Assembly: GCF_003581645.1 (NCBI RefSeq) | Contig: NZ_QXFK01000014.1 | Location: 124,001-188,000 of the forward strand | Source: Pelagerythrobacter aerophilus | GTDB taxonomy: Bacteria > Pseudomonadota > Alphaproteobacteria > Sphingomonadales > Sphingomonadaceae | DNA length: 64,000 nt | Direction of reading: 5' to 3' | Shown: positions 33,037-43,857 of the stretch, in pieces | Layout: each line of letters starts with the position of its first letter | How positions within the stretch are numbered: position 1 is the stretch's first letter | Position numbers and translations under genes: made by a program | Notes under the pieces: model-generated | What the model was told of the DNA's origin: nothing | Seen by the model: the letters and a program-made list of their open reading frames with translations, nothing else | Databases searched by the model: none

Positions 33037-33127
33037 ATCCGGCGGATTGCATGGCAAACCAGTTCTTGTGCTCCAGCTAACAAATGTGCCATTGTTTCCG
33101 GGTGGTTATCCGTAGTATCCGCCCGTC

Positions 33128-34546
33128 GTGAAAGTCGGGCGAACCAGCAGCTTTCGCGACGCGCATCTTGCTGCGATCGTGGACCATTCCTCCGACGCGA
33201 TCGTGTCGAAGGACCTCGACGGCAATGTTTTGAGCTGGAACGTCGCGGCCGAGAGGCTGTTCGGGATCCCGGCTTCGGAGATGATCGGACAGTCGATCCG
33301 GCGGATCATCCCCGCCGATCGACAGGACGAAGAAGACAGGATTCTCGCCCGGGTCCGCAGCGGCGAGCTGGTTCCCAAGTTCGAGACCATGCGACTGCGC
33401 GCCGACGGGGCGGAGATCCCGGTTGCGATCACGGTATCGCCCATTCGCGACGAACTGGGCCATATCATCGGCGCCTCCAAGATCGCCAACGATCTGCGCG
33501 AGCAGGCCAGCCTGCGCACCGAGCTGCTGCGCAGCCAGCGGCAGTTCAAGGCACTTGCCAACAATATTCCGCAGCTCGCGTGGATGGCCACAAGCGACGC
33601 GCGCGTCTTCTGGTACAACCAGCGCTGGTACGATTTCACCGGCACCACCCCGGAGAACACGCAGGGCTGGGGCTGGCACGAGATCCTGCATCCGGACCAT
33701 GCCCAGCGGGTGATCGACAGCATCGGGGATACCTGGAGCAAGGGCGAGCCGTGGGAGGGAACCTACCCTCTGCGCGGCGCCGACGGCGAATACCGCTGGT
33801 TCCTTTCCCGCGCGCAGCCGGTCCACGACGAGAAGGGCGATCTGCTTTTCTGGTGCGGCACCAATACCGACATCACGGAAGAGCGCGAAACCAACGAACG
33901 CATCCGCCTGCTGATGAACGAGGTCAACCACCGCGCGCGCAATATCCTGGCGACGATCCAGGCCATCGTGCACCGCACGGTGGGCGAGGCCGATCCTGCG
34001 TTGACCGAAGCGCTCGTGCGCCGGATCACCGCGCTGGCGGCCAACCAGGACCTGCTGACCAAGAGCAATTGGTCTGGCGCGACAGTAGACGCGATTTGCA
34101 GGTCGCAGATGCTTCATGTCGTCGATCCTTCGGACGGCCGCGTCGAATTCGACGGGCCCGAAGGTCTCATGCTGAAGCCGACGGCGGCGGAGGCGTTGGG
34201 ACTGGCGATCCACGAACTGGCGACCAATGCGATGAAATACGGTGCGCTTTCGAGCGAAACCGGCAAAGTGTCGCTGCGCTGGGACATTGTCGAAACCGAA
34301 GGCAAGCAGCGCCTCGATATCGAATGGCGCGAGAGCGGCGGGCCGCCGGTCAGCCGCCCGGACCACAAAGGCTTCGGCACGGCTATCATTACGCGCAATC
34401 CGGAAATGGCGCTCCGCGGCAAGGTGACGCTGGATTACGCTCCCGAAGGCGTCGTCTGCCGCGTTACCACGACCGACAAGGTGTTTTCCGACGGTGCCTC
34501 GGCCGGTTCGCAGACGGAAGGGCAGCGCGCCGCGGCGACGGGATGA
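33128..34546 (+). CDS. Hybrid-free PAS-PAS sensor kinase of the HWE type
   Basis: The 472-residue product has two PAS domains (about 12-118 and 135-250; the second with W-rich FWYNQRWYDFTG) and an HWE-type dimerisation box LMNEVNHRARNILATIQ with the phospho-acceptor H268. An ATPase region follows with ALGLAIHELATNAMKYG. No membrane segment is visible, so it is cytoplasmic. HWE kinases in alphaproteobacteria often work in the general stress or light response; no response regulator is adjacent. The GTG start at 33128 lacks a clear ribosome-binding site. Confidence 0.9.
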   Translation: MKVGRTSSFRDAHLAAIVDHSSDAIVSKDLDGNVLSWNVAAERLFGIPASEMIGQSIRRIIPADRQDEEDRILARVRSGELVPKFETMRLRADGAEIPVAITVSPIRDELGHIIGASKIANDLREQASLRTELLRSQRQFKALANNIPQLAWMATSDARVFWYNQRWYDFTGTTPENTQGWGWHEILHPDHAQRVIDSIGDTWSKGEPWEGTYPLRGADGEYRWFLSRAQPVHDEKGDLLFWCGTNTDITEERETNERIRLLMNEVNHRARNILATIQAIVHRTVGEADPALTEALVRRITALAANQDLLTKSNWSGATVDAICRSQMLHVVDPSDGRVEFDGPEGLMLKPTAAEALGLAIHELATNAMKYGALSSETGKVSLRWDIVETEGKQRLDIEWRESGGPPVSRPDHKGFGTAIITRNPEMALRGKVTLDYAPEGVVCRVTTTDKVFSDGASAGSQTEGQRAAATG

Positions 34547-34547
34547 C

Positions 34548-35648
34548 TCAGGCCGCCTTTCGGCTTTCCAGTTCGAGGCCGATCGGCTCGGGCGCGGCGA
34601 GGCGGTTTCTCGGAAATGCCTCGGGGCAGTTGTCCGCGATCCAGTCCAGCATCGCTTCGCGAATATCGCACCGCAGATCGAACAGCATGCCCGAATCCGC
34701 CGCGCTCATCAGCAGCCGCAGCTCGATCGCGTCGCGGTGCGTTTCGGTGACCTGCGCCACTTGCACGCGGCCGTCCCACCGGGGGTTCGCCTTGATCCGG
34801 CGCTCGAACTCGGCGCGGATCGGCGCGATCTTGGCTGCGGGGTCGAGGTAGAGGACCACCGTGCCGAGCAGTTGCGCGGTCTTCTTGGTCCAGTTCTGGA
34901 ACGTATCCTCCAGAAAGCGCGAGGTGGGGACAATCAGCCGCCGCTCGTCCCAGATCTTCACCACCACGTATGTCGTGCGGATGTCCTCGATCCGGCCCCA
35001 TTCGCCATCGATGATCACGACGTCATCTATGTTGATCGGCTCGGTCAGCGCCATCTGCACGCCCGCGATCAACGACCTGAGCGCGGGCTGCGCGGCGGCA
35101 CCCACCGCGAGTCCCGCGAGCCCGGCGGAGGCGACCAGCGTCAGCCCGACGTCGCGCACGCCGGGGATCGAGAGCAGCATCAGCCCGACGGTGACGAAGA
35201 CGATCAGGAACGTCGCGATGCGGCTGAACATCGTCAGCTTGGTGCGCTGGCGGCGAGCAGCGAGATTGTCGGCCACGGTGATATCCGCGCGCAGTTTCAT
35301 CGCCTCGATCAGCGCGTGGAGGATCGCGAGCGCGATCCAGCCGACCAGCGCCGGCATCACGAAGCTGGCGACTTTCTGCCAGATGGAGTCGAGCGCCGGG
35401 ACCTCGCGCGCGACAAGCACCAGGGCGAGCGCGATCAGGGCGACCCGCGTGGGCCGGGCGAGGCAGCGCACGAGGACGTTGTCCGAACCGCTGTCGCTGT
35501 GGCGGGCGATGCGGCGCAGGATGCGAAACACGATCCAGTGTGCGAGAAGTGCCATGAGCGTCGCCGCGAGGCCCACGGCGATTATGCTCCAGGGGCTATG
35601 CAGGGCTTGCGCCTGCCGGTCGATGGCATCGACGATGGGGTCGAACAT
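34548..35648 (-). CDS. MscS-family mechanosensitive channel
   Basis: The 366-residue product has three to four membrane segments and the conserved pore-helix block LAGLAVGAAAQPALRSLIAG followed by QMALTEPINIDDVVIIDGEWGRIEDI, the MscS beta domain. It releases solutes under hypo-osmotic shock in the inner membrane. The start MFDPIVDA at 35648 was chosen because the open frame upstream of it runs through the non-coding interval. It is convergent with the sensor kinase gene (1 base apart). Confidence 0.9.
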   Translation of the reverse strand: MFDPIVDAIDRQAQALHSPWSIIAVGLAATLMALLAHWIVFRILRRIARHSDSGSDNVLVRCLARPTRVALIALALVLVAREVPALDSIWQKVASFVMPALVGWIALAILHALIEAMKLRADITVADNLAARRQRTKLTMFSRIATFLIVFVTVGLMLLSIPGVRDVGLTLVASAGLAGLAVGAAAQPALRSLIAGVQMALTEPINIDDVVIIDGEWGRIEDIRTTYVVVKIWDERRLIVPTSRFLEDTFQNWTKKTAQLLGTVVLYLDPAAKIAPIRAEFERRIKANPRWDGRVQVAQVTETHRDAIELRLLMSAADSGMLFDLRCDIREAMLDWIADNCPEAFPRNRLAAPEPIGLELESRKAA

Positions 35649-35986
35649 TGCGGGAAGCTCCGGTTGCTTCAATCGGGATGGGAGCCGCCGGGCGCGCGGT
35701 CTCCCTATGGTTGGAATCGGTTGCGGCGGGCACCGGTTCCCCTTTCCCGCCCGGGTAGCGGCCGGGCCAGGCCCACGCGCGGCATTGACTTTGGCGGGAA
35801 TTGCCCCCATCTGCGCCTTCAGCGAAGCGCGCGTGCCAGCGTGAAGCGGCGGCCCGAGACAGGGACGCCCCGGCCGCACTTCGGTTTACCCAAGAGACTT
35901 CCCTTTTCACGCGGGCGGTTTTGACAACCACCGCGAGCGCGCGCCATTTCGGCTGCGCGCCGCATATATTGCGAGTTCAATCCACA
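35649..35986. other. Gene-free interval upstream of the RNA helicase
   Basis: These 338 bases between the divergent MscS gene and the helicase hold no convincing gene. TTGACA occurs at 35921-35926 but no -10 hexamer lies at the right distance, and no strong Shine-Dalgarno precedes the helicase ATG. GC-rich inverted segments are present. A long helicase leader is possible, since RhlE-type genes are often cold-regulated, but I see no clear element. Confidence 0.4.
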
Positions 35987-37351
35987 ATGACATTCGAACA
36001 ACTCGGGCTGTCGCAGCCCGTCCTCCAGGCGCTTGACCTGAAGGGATACAACACGCCCACGCCGATCCAGGCGCAGGCCATTCCGCCCGTGCTCGAAGGG
36101 CGCGACCTGCTCGGAATCGCCCAGACCGGCACCGGCAAGACGGCGGCTTTCATGCTGCCCTCGATCGATCGGCTGCGCGACGCGGAGCGGCAGACGCCGT
36201 TCAAGTCGTGCCGCATGCTGGTGCTCGCCCCGACGCGCGAGCTGGCCGGGCAGATCGCCCAGTCGGCCAAGGATTACGGCGCGCTCGCCGGCCTCAAGGT
36301 CCAGTCGATCGTCGGCGGGACTTCGGTCAGCAAGGACCGCAACAAGCTCCACCGCGGGACAGATATCCTCGTCGCTACGCCGGGCCGCCTGCTCGATCTG
36401 ATCGATCAGAAGGCGTTCGGCCTGGGCGGGGTCGAGATCCTCGTGCTCGACGAGGCCGACCAGATGCTCGACCTCGGCTTCATCCATGCGCTGCGCAAGA
36501 TCAGCCAGCTCGTGCCGAAGGAGCGCCAGACGCTGTTCTTCAGCGCGACGATGCCGAAGCAGATCAAGGACCTGGTCGGGCAATATTGCCACAACCCGGT
36601 TCAGGTCTCGGTGACGCCGGAAAGCACCACCGCCGAGCGGATCGACCAGTACCTGTTCATGGTCCAGCAGGACGAGAAGCAGACGCTGCTCGAAATGATC
36701 CTCGCCGGCCGCCATCCGGTGCCGGGCAAGATCGAGCGGGTGCTCGTCTTCACCCGCACCAAGCACGGCGCGGACCGCGTGGTGAAGAAGCTGGCGCAAG
36801 TCGGCATCGCGGCCAATGCGATCCACGGCAACAAGAGCCAGCCGCAGCGCGAGCGTGCGCTGGCCGAGTTCCGCTCTGCCAAGACGCGGATTCTCGTCGC
36901 CACCGACGTCGCCGCGCGCGGGATCGACATTCCGGGCGTGAGCCACGTCATCAACTACGAGCTGCCCAACGTGCCCGAGCAGTACGTCCACCGCATCGGC
37001 CGCACCGCGCGCGCCGGGGCGGACGGGATCGCGGTCGCCTTCTGCGCCGAGGACGAGCGCGCCTACCTGAAGGACATCCGCAAGACGACCGATGCGGAAT
37101 TCACTCGGCTCGACCTGCCGCCGAACTTCCGCGCGGTGGTCGAGGGCGTCGGGCCGACCAAGCCCGAACCACGCCAGCCGCGTCAGCGTGTCGCGGTGAA
37201 GCCGCGGGGCGAGGCGCGCTCCGCCGGGGGTGAACAGCGCAAGCCGAAGCGCAAGCACCCGAATCACGCTGGGGGCGAGCGACGCGAAGGTGCCGGCCGC
37301 GGTCGTTCATCTCGGCGCCGCGGACGGTCGGGTCGCAGCGGACAGGGCTGA
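35987..37351 (+). CDS. rhlE: DEAD-box RNA helicase (RhlE-type)
   Basis: The 454-residue product has the Q motif FEQLGLSQPVLQAL...TPTPIQAQAIP, motif I AQTGTGKT (45-52), DEAD (155-158), SAT in FFSATMP, and motif VI HRIGRTARAG. It ends in a basic Arg/Gly/Lys-rich tail of about 70 residues. It unwinds RNA in ribosome assembly or turnover. The ATG at 35987 starts directly at the Q motif. Confidence 0.92.
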   Translation: MTFEQLGLSQPVLQALDLKGYNTPTPIQAQAIPPVLEGRDLLGIAQTGTGKTAAFMLPSIDRLRDAERQTPFKSCRMLVLAPTRELAGQIAQSAKDYGALAGLKVQSIVGGTSVSKDRNKLHRGTDILVATPGRLLDLIDQKAFGLGGVEILVLDEADQMLDLGFIHALRKISQLVPKERQTLFFSATMPKQIKDLVGQYCHNPVQVSVTPESTTAERIDQYLFMVQQDEKQTLLEMILAGRHPVPGKIERVLVFTRTKHGADRVVKKLAQVGIAANAIHGNKSQPQRERALAEFRSAKTRILVATDVAARGIDIPGVSHVINYELPNVPEQYVHRIGRTARAGADGIAVAFCAEDERAYLKDIRKTTDAEFTRLDLPPNFRAVVEGVGPTKPEPRQPRQRVAVKPRGEARSAGGEQRKPKRKHPNHAGGERREGAGRGRSSRRRGRSGRSGQG

Positions 37352-37438
37352 GGCTGGCGTTACTTCGCTGGACTTCACCGCACACGCGCCGGTAATGCGC
37401 TTCCTTTGCGCGACCCAGCCAGCAACGGGCGACTAGTG

Positions 37439-38137
37439 ATGGAACACCTCTCCAACGCCACAGCGGCGCCGATCGAGCGTATTCAGGAGAACCTGATCGC
37501 TCGCGTCGAGCGGCGGATTCTCAACCGCCTCTGCGCTGTCATGCCAGGCTGGGTCACGCCCGACATGCTGACGTTCACCGGCATGTTCGGCGCCGTGCTC
37601 GTCTTCGCCGGCTATCTCGCGAGCAACCTCGACGCCGGATGGCTGTGGCTGTCGATCGCCGGCTATGTGGTCCACTGGTTCGGCGATTCGCTCGACGGCA
37701 GCCTGGCGCGCTTCCGCAAGATCGAGCGTCCGCGCTACGGCTATTTTCTGGATCATAGTTGTGACGGTTTCGCGACGATGCTGGTCGTCGTCGGCATTGG
37801 CCTCAGCGCCTATGTCGAACTGGAAGTCGCCCTGATAGCGTTGGCCGGATACCTGCTCATGTCGATCCACGCGTTCCTGTCGGTACGCGTGCTGGGCGAG
37901 CTTCGGCTTTCCTACCTCAACGCAGGGCCGACCGAGCTGCGGCTGATCCTGATCGGCCTCACGCTGACGATGCTGATCGCCGGGCGGGAGAATCCGATCA
38001 TCTGGCAGCTAAACGGGTTCGACCTGTTCGTCGGCGGTACTGGGCTGCTGCTGATTGTGCTGTTCGTCGTGCAAACCTTCTCCACGGCGCGCCGGTTGGC
38101 GAAGGAAGAGCCAGCCGTCCACCGCCACCGAGACTGA
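37439..38137 (+). CDS. CDP-alcohol phosphatidyltransferase
   Basis: The 232-residue membrane protein has the family signature D83, D86-G87, A90-R91, G101, D105, D109 (DSLDGSLARFRKIERPRYG, then YFLDHSCD). It has about six membrane segments. It transfers a phosphatidyl group from a CDP-alcohol to a polar acceptor. The acceptor cannot be named from sequence. I chose ATG 37439 over a longer 11-residue version because the conserved part begins nearby. Confidence 0.85.
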   Translation: MEHLSNATAAPIERIQENLIARVERRILNRLCAVMPGWVTPDMLTFTGMFGAVLVFAGYLASNLDAGWLWLSIAGYVVHWFGDSLDGSLARFRKIERPRYGYFLDHSCDGFATMLVVVGIGLSAYVELEVALIALAGYLLMSIHAFLSVRVLGELRLSYLNAGPTELRLILIGLTLTMLIAGRENPIIWQLNGFDLFVGGTGLLLIVLFVVQTFSTARRLAKEEPAVHRHRD

Positions 38138-38210
38138 TCGCGGCCAACTCCTGCGGTTGGCAAGTGTCGCCATGCCCGCCATATCGCGCGTCCAGACAAG
38201 GAGCGCGCGC

Positions 38211-39560
38211 ATGGCCGACCAGTACGATTACGACCTTTTCACCATCGGTGCCGGTTCGGGCGGCGTGCGCGCAAGCCGGGTGGCCGCCGCACATGGCGCC
38301 AAAGTCGCCATTGCGGAGGAGCACCGGGTCGGCGGTACCTGCGTCATCCGGGGCTGCGTGCCCAAGAAGATGCTCGTCTACGGGGCTCACTTTGCGGAGG
38401 ATCTGGAAGACGCCAAGGCCTTCGGGTGGACGATCGACAATCCCAGGTTCGACTGGGCCACGCTGCGCGACAACGTTCTGCGCGATGTCGACCGGCTGAA
38501 TGGCCTCTACACCGAGACGCTGGAGAACCACGGGGTCGAGATCATCAACGAGCGCGCCGAACTGACCGGCCCGCATGAGATCACCCTGGCGAGCGGCCGG
38601 AAGGTCACCGCGAAGCATATCCTGGTCGCCACCGGGGCACGTCCGCACATTCCTGCATGCCCGGGCAACGAACTCGGCATCACCAGCAACGAGGCGTTCC
38701 ACCTCGACGCGCTGCCGCCACGCATCCTGATCGCCGGCGGCGGCTATATCGCCAACGAGTTCGCCGGGATCTTCAACGAGTTCGGCAGCCAGGTCACGAT
38801 CATCAACCGCTCCGACAAGCTGCTGCGCGGTTACGACGAGGCGCTGCGCGATCGTCTGCTGCAGATCAGCGTGATGAAGGGCATCGATTTCCGCTTCCAT
38901 GCCGAGTTCCGCGGAATCGAGCAAACGGATGACGGAGGCCTCAAGGTATCGATGACCAACCACGACGATCTCGTGGTCGACGGCGTCCTGTTCGCCACTG
39001 GGCGGGTCCCCAATACCGAGGGTCTGGGGCTCGACAAGGCCGGCGTGAAGCTGGGCGCGAAGGGCGAGATCGTGGTCGACGAGTTCAGCAAGACCAGCGT
39101 CGATCACATCTACGCCGTCGGCGACGTCACGAACCGCGTACAGCTCACTCCGGTCGCGATTCGTGAGGGCCAGGCCTTTGCCGACACCGTCTTCGGCGGA
39201 AAGCCCACCAAGGTCGATCATAGCTGCATCCCCGCCGCCGTGTTCAGTCACCCGCCGCTCGCCGGCGTAGGACTGACGGAAGGCGAGGCGCGCAACAAGT
39301 ACGGCTCGGTGCGCGTCTACCAGTCCGACTTCCGGCCGATGAAGAACGTGCTCGCCGGCCGCAACGAGCGCGCGCTCTACAAGATGATCTGCGACGAGGA
39401 CTCGGGACGCATCCTCGGCATCCATATGATCGGGCCGGAAGCGGCGGAGATCATGCAGGCCGCGGCCGTGGCGGTGAAAGCCGGGTTGACCAAGGCGGAC
39501 TTCGACGCGACGGTCGCGATCCATCCGACCATGGCGGAAGAACTGGTGTTGCTGCGGTAA
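38211..39560 (+). CDS. gor: Glutathione-disulfide reductase
   Basis: The 449-residue flavoprotein has the FAD motif IGAGSGGVRASR and the redox cysteines C44/C49 in GGTCVIRGCVPKK. The NADPH site is GGGYIANEFAGIFNEFG, and the C-terminal HPTMAEE supplies the catalytic histidine H438 and E443. This set is specific for glutathione reductase rather than dihydrolipoyl dehydrogenase. The ATG at 38211 has AAGGAGCGCGCGC upstream. It lies 73 bases after the phosphatidyltransferase gene. Confidence 0.94.
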   Translation: MADQYDYDLFTIGAGSGGVRASRVAAAHGAKVAIAEEHRVGGTCVIRGCVPKKMLVYGAHFAEDLEDAKAFGWTIDNPRFDWATLRDNVLRDVDRLNGLYTETLENHGVEIINERAELTGPHEITLASGRKVTAKHILVATGARPHIPACPGNELGITSNEAFHLDALPPRILIAGGGYIANEFAGIFNEFGSQVTIINRSDKLLRGYDEALRDRLLQISVMKGIDFRFHAEFRGIEQTDDGGLKVSMTNHDDLVVDGVLFATGRVPNTEGLGLDKAGVKLGAKGEIVVDEFSKTSVDHIYAVGDVTNRVQLTPVAIREGQAFADTVFGGKPTKVDHSCIPAAVFSHPPLAGVGLTEGEARNKYGSVRVYQSDFRPMKNVLAGRNERALYKMICDEDSGRILGIHMIGPEAAEIMQAAAVAVKAGLTKADFDATVAIHPTMAEELVLLR

Positions 39561-39706
39561 GCCCACAGGACCCTGTGAGGGCAGGGGACGCAGCGCCGTA
39601 GGCTCGAGACCTCCACCTTTTGCAGGGCACTTGTAACGCGCATGAAAGATTGACGCTCGCTTGCGCTGCCCGCTAGGCCTCCGCCACCGCAAGATCAGGG
39701 GTCAGG

Positions 39707-41235
<1,529 letters not shown>

Positions 41236-41239
<4 letters not shown>

Positions 41240-41478
41240 GCGATGACCATCTCCGATACTGGGGGGCAGGTGTTACTGCGGTAATATCAATGATCTTCCT
41301 GTGGTACTTCTATCAAGGTTTGAAATTAGGAACGGTTACAATCCCACTTCGCCACCTTGATGAGCTACTGGAGTGGGATCGGGGAGAAACAATGTATTGG
41401 TTCGCGATCGGCGCTAACTTTATCGGTGGCCTTGCAGCTGCTTGGTTCAGCTATTCGATCTGGAGTGGAGCAATATGA
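41236..41478 (+). CDS. Small two-helix membrane protein between pccB and the epimerase
   Basis: The 80-residue product starts at GTG 41236, overlapping the pccB stop (GTGA), and ends with its TGA overlapping the epimerase ATG (ATGA). It has two hydrophobic segments (about 10-29 and 54-77) separated by a charged loop. It is markedly less GC-rich than both neighbours. The exact overlaps mean it is co-translated in the operon. I do not recognise it. Confidence 0.65.
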
Positions 41479-41924
41479 AACTCGGCCGTCTCAACCATAT
41501 CGGCGTCGCGACGCCTTCCATTGCCGACAGCATCGCGCACTATCGTGAAACGATGGGGGCGACCGACATCATCGAGCCGTTCGACCTGCCCGAGCAGGGA
41601 GTGAAGGTCTGCTTCGTCAACACGCCGACCGATAGCGGCATGAACGGCACGCAGATCGAGCTGATCGAGCCGCTGGGCGAGGATTCGGCGATCCGGGGGT
41701 TCCTCGAGAAGAACCCGCTCGGCGGGCAGCATCACGTCTGCTTCGAGGTCGAGGATATCGCGGCGGCACGCGAATGGTTCGAGGGGAAGGGCAAGCGCAT
41801 CCTCGGTCCAACGCGGATCGGGGCGCATGGTACGCCGATCTTCTTCGTCCACCCGAAGGATATGATGGGGCAGCTTACCGAGATCATGGAGACGCCCAGG
41901 GCTGGCACGGCCGCCGGGCACTGA
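41475..41924 (+). CDS. mce: Methylmalonyl-CoA epimerase
   Basis: The 149-residue VOC-fold protein has LNHIGVATPSIADSIAHYRETMG, GTQIELIEPLGEDS, GGQHHVCFEVEDI and the C-terminal HGTPIFFVHPKD. H7-, Q-, H- and E-type metal ligands are in the expected places. It interconverts the two methylmalonyl-CoA stereoisomers for succinyl-CoA formation. The ATG at 41475 overlaps the membrane gene's stop. Confidence 0.92.
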   Translation: MKLGRLNHIGVATPSIADSIAHYRETMGATDIIEPFDLPEQGVKVCFVNTPTDSGMNGTQIELIEPLGEDSAIRGFLEKNPLGGQHHVCFEVEDIAAAREWFEGKGKRILGPTRIGAHGTPIFFVHPKDMMGQLTEIMETPRAGTAAGH

Positions 41925-41989
41925 TCTGCTCCATCGGCGCAAAAAGGACCGACGGCGCGGCGTGGTGCCGCCCCGCCGGTGCTCTCGTA

Positions 41990-42421
41990 TCAGCTCGTGG
42001 CAGTATCGGCCTTCACGACTGTGACGGTGGTGCCGTCGTCGGCGGTGGCGGTCCAGCTTCCGTCGGCCCCGGGGGCGCTGTCGGTCCAGCACAGCTCCGC
42101 GCCGCCTTCGGGCGTCAGGCAGCTCTTGCCTTCCTTCACCGCCCAGACGCCGTGAGCCGTCTCTTCCCCTTCCATCATGTCGACATAAGTGCCGTCGTCA
42201 TTGATGGTCGTGCTGGTAATCGTACCGTCCGCCCAGGTCACCGTGTAGGTGCCGGCAGCGTCTTCGGCGGCGAGCGCGGACGTCGTTCCTCCAGCGGCGT
42301 CTGCTGTCTCGGCCGGAACCGCTGCCGCATCCGTCGTGTCCGCGGGCGCCGGCGTCTCGTCGGCGCCCTGCGAACAGGCGGATAGCGCGACCATCGCAGC
42401 GATCAGAACAAGGCTTCTCAT
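41990..42421 (-). CDS. Predicted lipoprotein of unknown function
   Basis: The 143-residue product has a lipoprotein signal peptide with lipobox LSAC and cysteine C16, an Ala/Thr/Asp-rich linker (ADTTDAAAVPAETADAA) and a C-terminal beta-rich domain (TYTVTWADGTITSTTINDDGTYVDM...). It is likely lipidated and anchored in an envelope membrane. It is divergent from nothing nearby and sits alone between the epimerase and thiolase genes. I do not recognise a family. Confidence 0.7.
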   Translation of the reverse strand: MRSLVLIAAMVALSACSQGADETPAPADTTDAAAVPAETADAAGGTTSALAAEDAAGTYTVTWADGTITSTTINDDGTYVDMMEGEETAHGVWAVKEGKSCLTPEGGAELCWTDSAPGADGSWTATADDGTTVTVVKADTATS

Positions 42422-42518
42422 CTCCCAGATCTCCTTATTTTTCTTGGAGGTTAGGCGATGATACTCCTGCGGAACGCGCACCGCAAACGATCTGCGACGG
42501 GTGTCCCCGGTTGCTGTG

Positions 42519-43715
42519 TCAGACCAACTCGACCGCCACCGCCGTGGCTTCGCCGCCGCCGATGCAGAGCGAGGCCACGCCGCGCGTCTTGCCCTGACGC
42601 TTGAGCGCGTTGAGCAGCGTGACGATGATCCGCGTGCCGCTCGCCCCGATCGGATGGCCGAGCGCGGTGCCGCCGCCGTTGATGTTGATCTTCTCGTGCG
42701 GGATGCCGATGTCGCGCATGGCGAACATGGCGACGCAGGCGAATGCCTCGTTGACTTCCCACAGGTCGACGTCGTCGACCGACCACCCGGCCTTGTCGAG
42801 CACCTTCTGGATCGCGCCGATCGGGGCGACGGTGAATTTCGCCGGCTCCTGCGCATGCGCTGCCATGGCGACGATCTTCGCCACCGGGGCGAGGCCTTTG
42901 TTCTTCGCGACGCTTTCGCGGGTCAGGACCACGGCGGCGGCGCCGTCGGAAATCGAGCTGGAGGTGGCGGCGGTGATCGTGCCGTCCTTGGCGAAAGCGG
43001 GACGGAGAGTCGGGATCTTGTCCGGCTTGCCGCGGCCCGGTTGCTCGTCGGTGTCGACAACCGTCTCACCGGCGCGGGTCGTGAAAGTTACCGGGACGAC
43101 CTCGTCGGCGAAGGCGCCGCTCTCGATCGCCGCATTCGCGCGGCGGAGCGATTCGATCGAGTAGTCGTCCATCTCCTCGCGGGTCATCTGGTATTCGTCG
43201 GCAGTGCACTGGGCGAACGTCCCCATGGCGCGGCCCGCTTCGTAGGCATCCTCCAGCCCGTCGAGGAACATGTGGTCGTAGGCCGTGTCGTGCCCGATGC
43301 GCGCGCCGGAGCGGTGCTTCTTGAGCAGGTAGGGGGCGTTGGTCATGCTCTCCATGCCGCCCGCGACGACGAGGTCGATCGTGCCAGAGGCAAGCGCTTC
43401 CGCGCCCATGATGACGGTCTGCATGCCGCTGCCGCAGACCTTGTTCACGGTCGTGGCCTGGACCGACTTGGGCAGGCCGGCCTTGATCGCCGCCTGACGG
43501 GCCGGCGCCTGGCCGAGCCCGGCAGGGAGGACGCAGCCCATATAGATACGCTCGACATCCTCCCCCGAAACGCTGGCGCGCTCGACCGCGGCCTTGACCG
43601 CGGTTGCGCCGAGATCGGTTGCCGAGACGTCCGCCAGAGCGCCCTGCATGCCGCCCATCGGCGTGCGCGCGTAGGAGAGGATCACGACGGGATCGGCGGC
43701 GGAAAACTGGGCCAT
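42519..43715 (-). CDS. Acetyl-CoA acetyltransferase (thiolase)
   Basis: The 398-residue product has the acyl-enzyme cysteine C94 in NKVCGSGMQTV, the block NEAFACVAM, HPIGASGTR, and the C-terminal proton-transfer cysteine in CIGGGEATAVAVE. It is a type-II thiolase (biosynthetic or degradative). The gene is divergent from the aldehyde dehydrogenase. I leave the symbol blank because phaA, atoB and thlA types are not separable by eye. Confidence 0.93.
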   Translation of the reverse strand: MAQFSAADPVVILSYARTPMGGMQGALADVSATDLGATAVKAAVERASVSGEDVERIYMGCVLPAGLGQAPARQAAIKAGLPKSVQATTVNKVCGSGMQTVIMGAEALASGTIDLVVAGGMESMTNAPYLLKKHRSGARIGHDTAYDHMFLDGLEDAYEAGRAMGTFAQCTADEYQMTREEMDDYSIESLRRANAAIESGAFADEVVPVTFTTRAGETVVDTDEQPGRGKPDKIPTLRPAFAKDGTITAATSSSISDGAAAVVLTRESVAKNKGLAPVAKIVAMAAHAQEPAKFTVAPIGAIQKVLDKAGWSVDDVDLWEVNEAFACVAMFAMRDIGIPHEKININGGGTALGHPIGASGTRIIVTLLNALKRQGKTRGVASLCIGGGEATAVAVELV

Positions 43716-43857
43716 CGGGAGAATGCCTTTCGATTGGACTCGTATCTTGCCGGCCTAGGTAATGTTGCAGTGCGGCAAAGGCAAATCGTGCGATCGCTTG
43801 TCAAAGGCGAGGGTCTGGTGAACAATCGGTAGCAAAGAGAAACCAGTGGAGAGAGCG

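Noticed and set aside
39564-39577. CACAGG...CCTGTG pair after gor considered as a terminator
   Set aside because: The stem is only 6 bp with a 2-base loop, too tight and weak to call.
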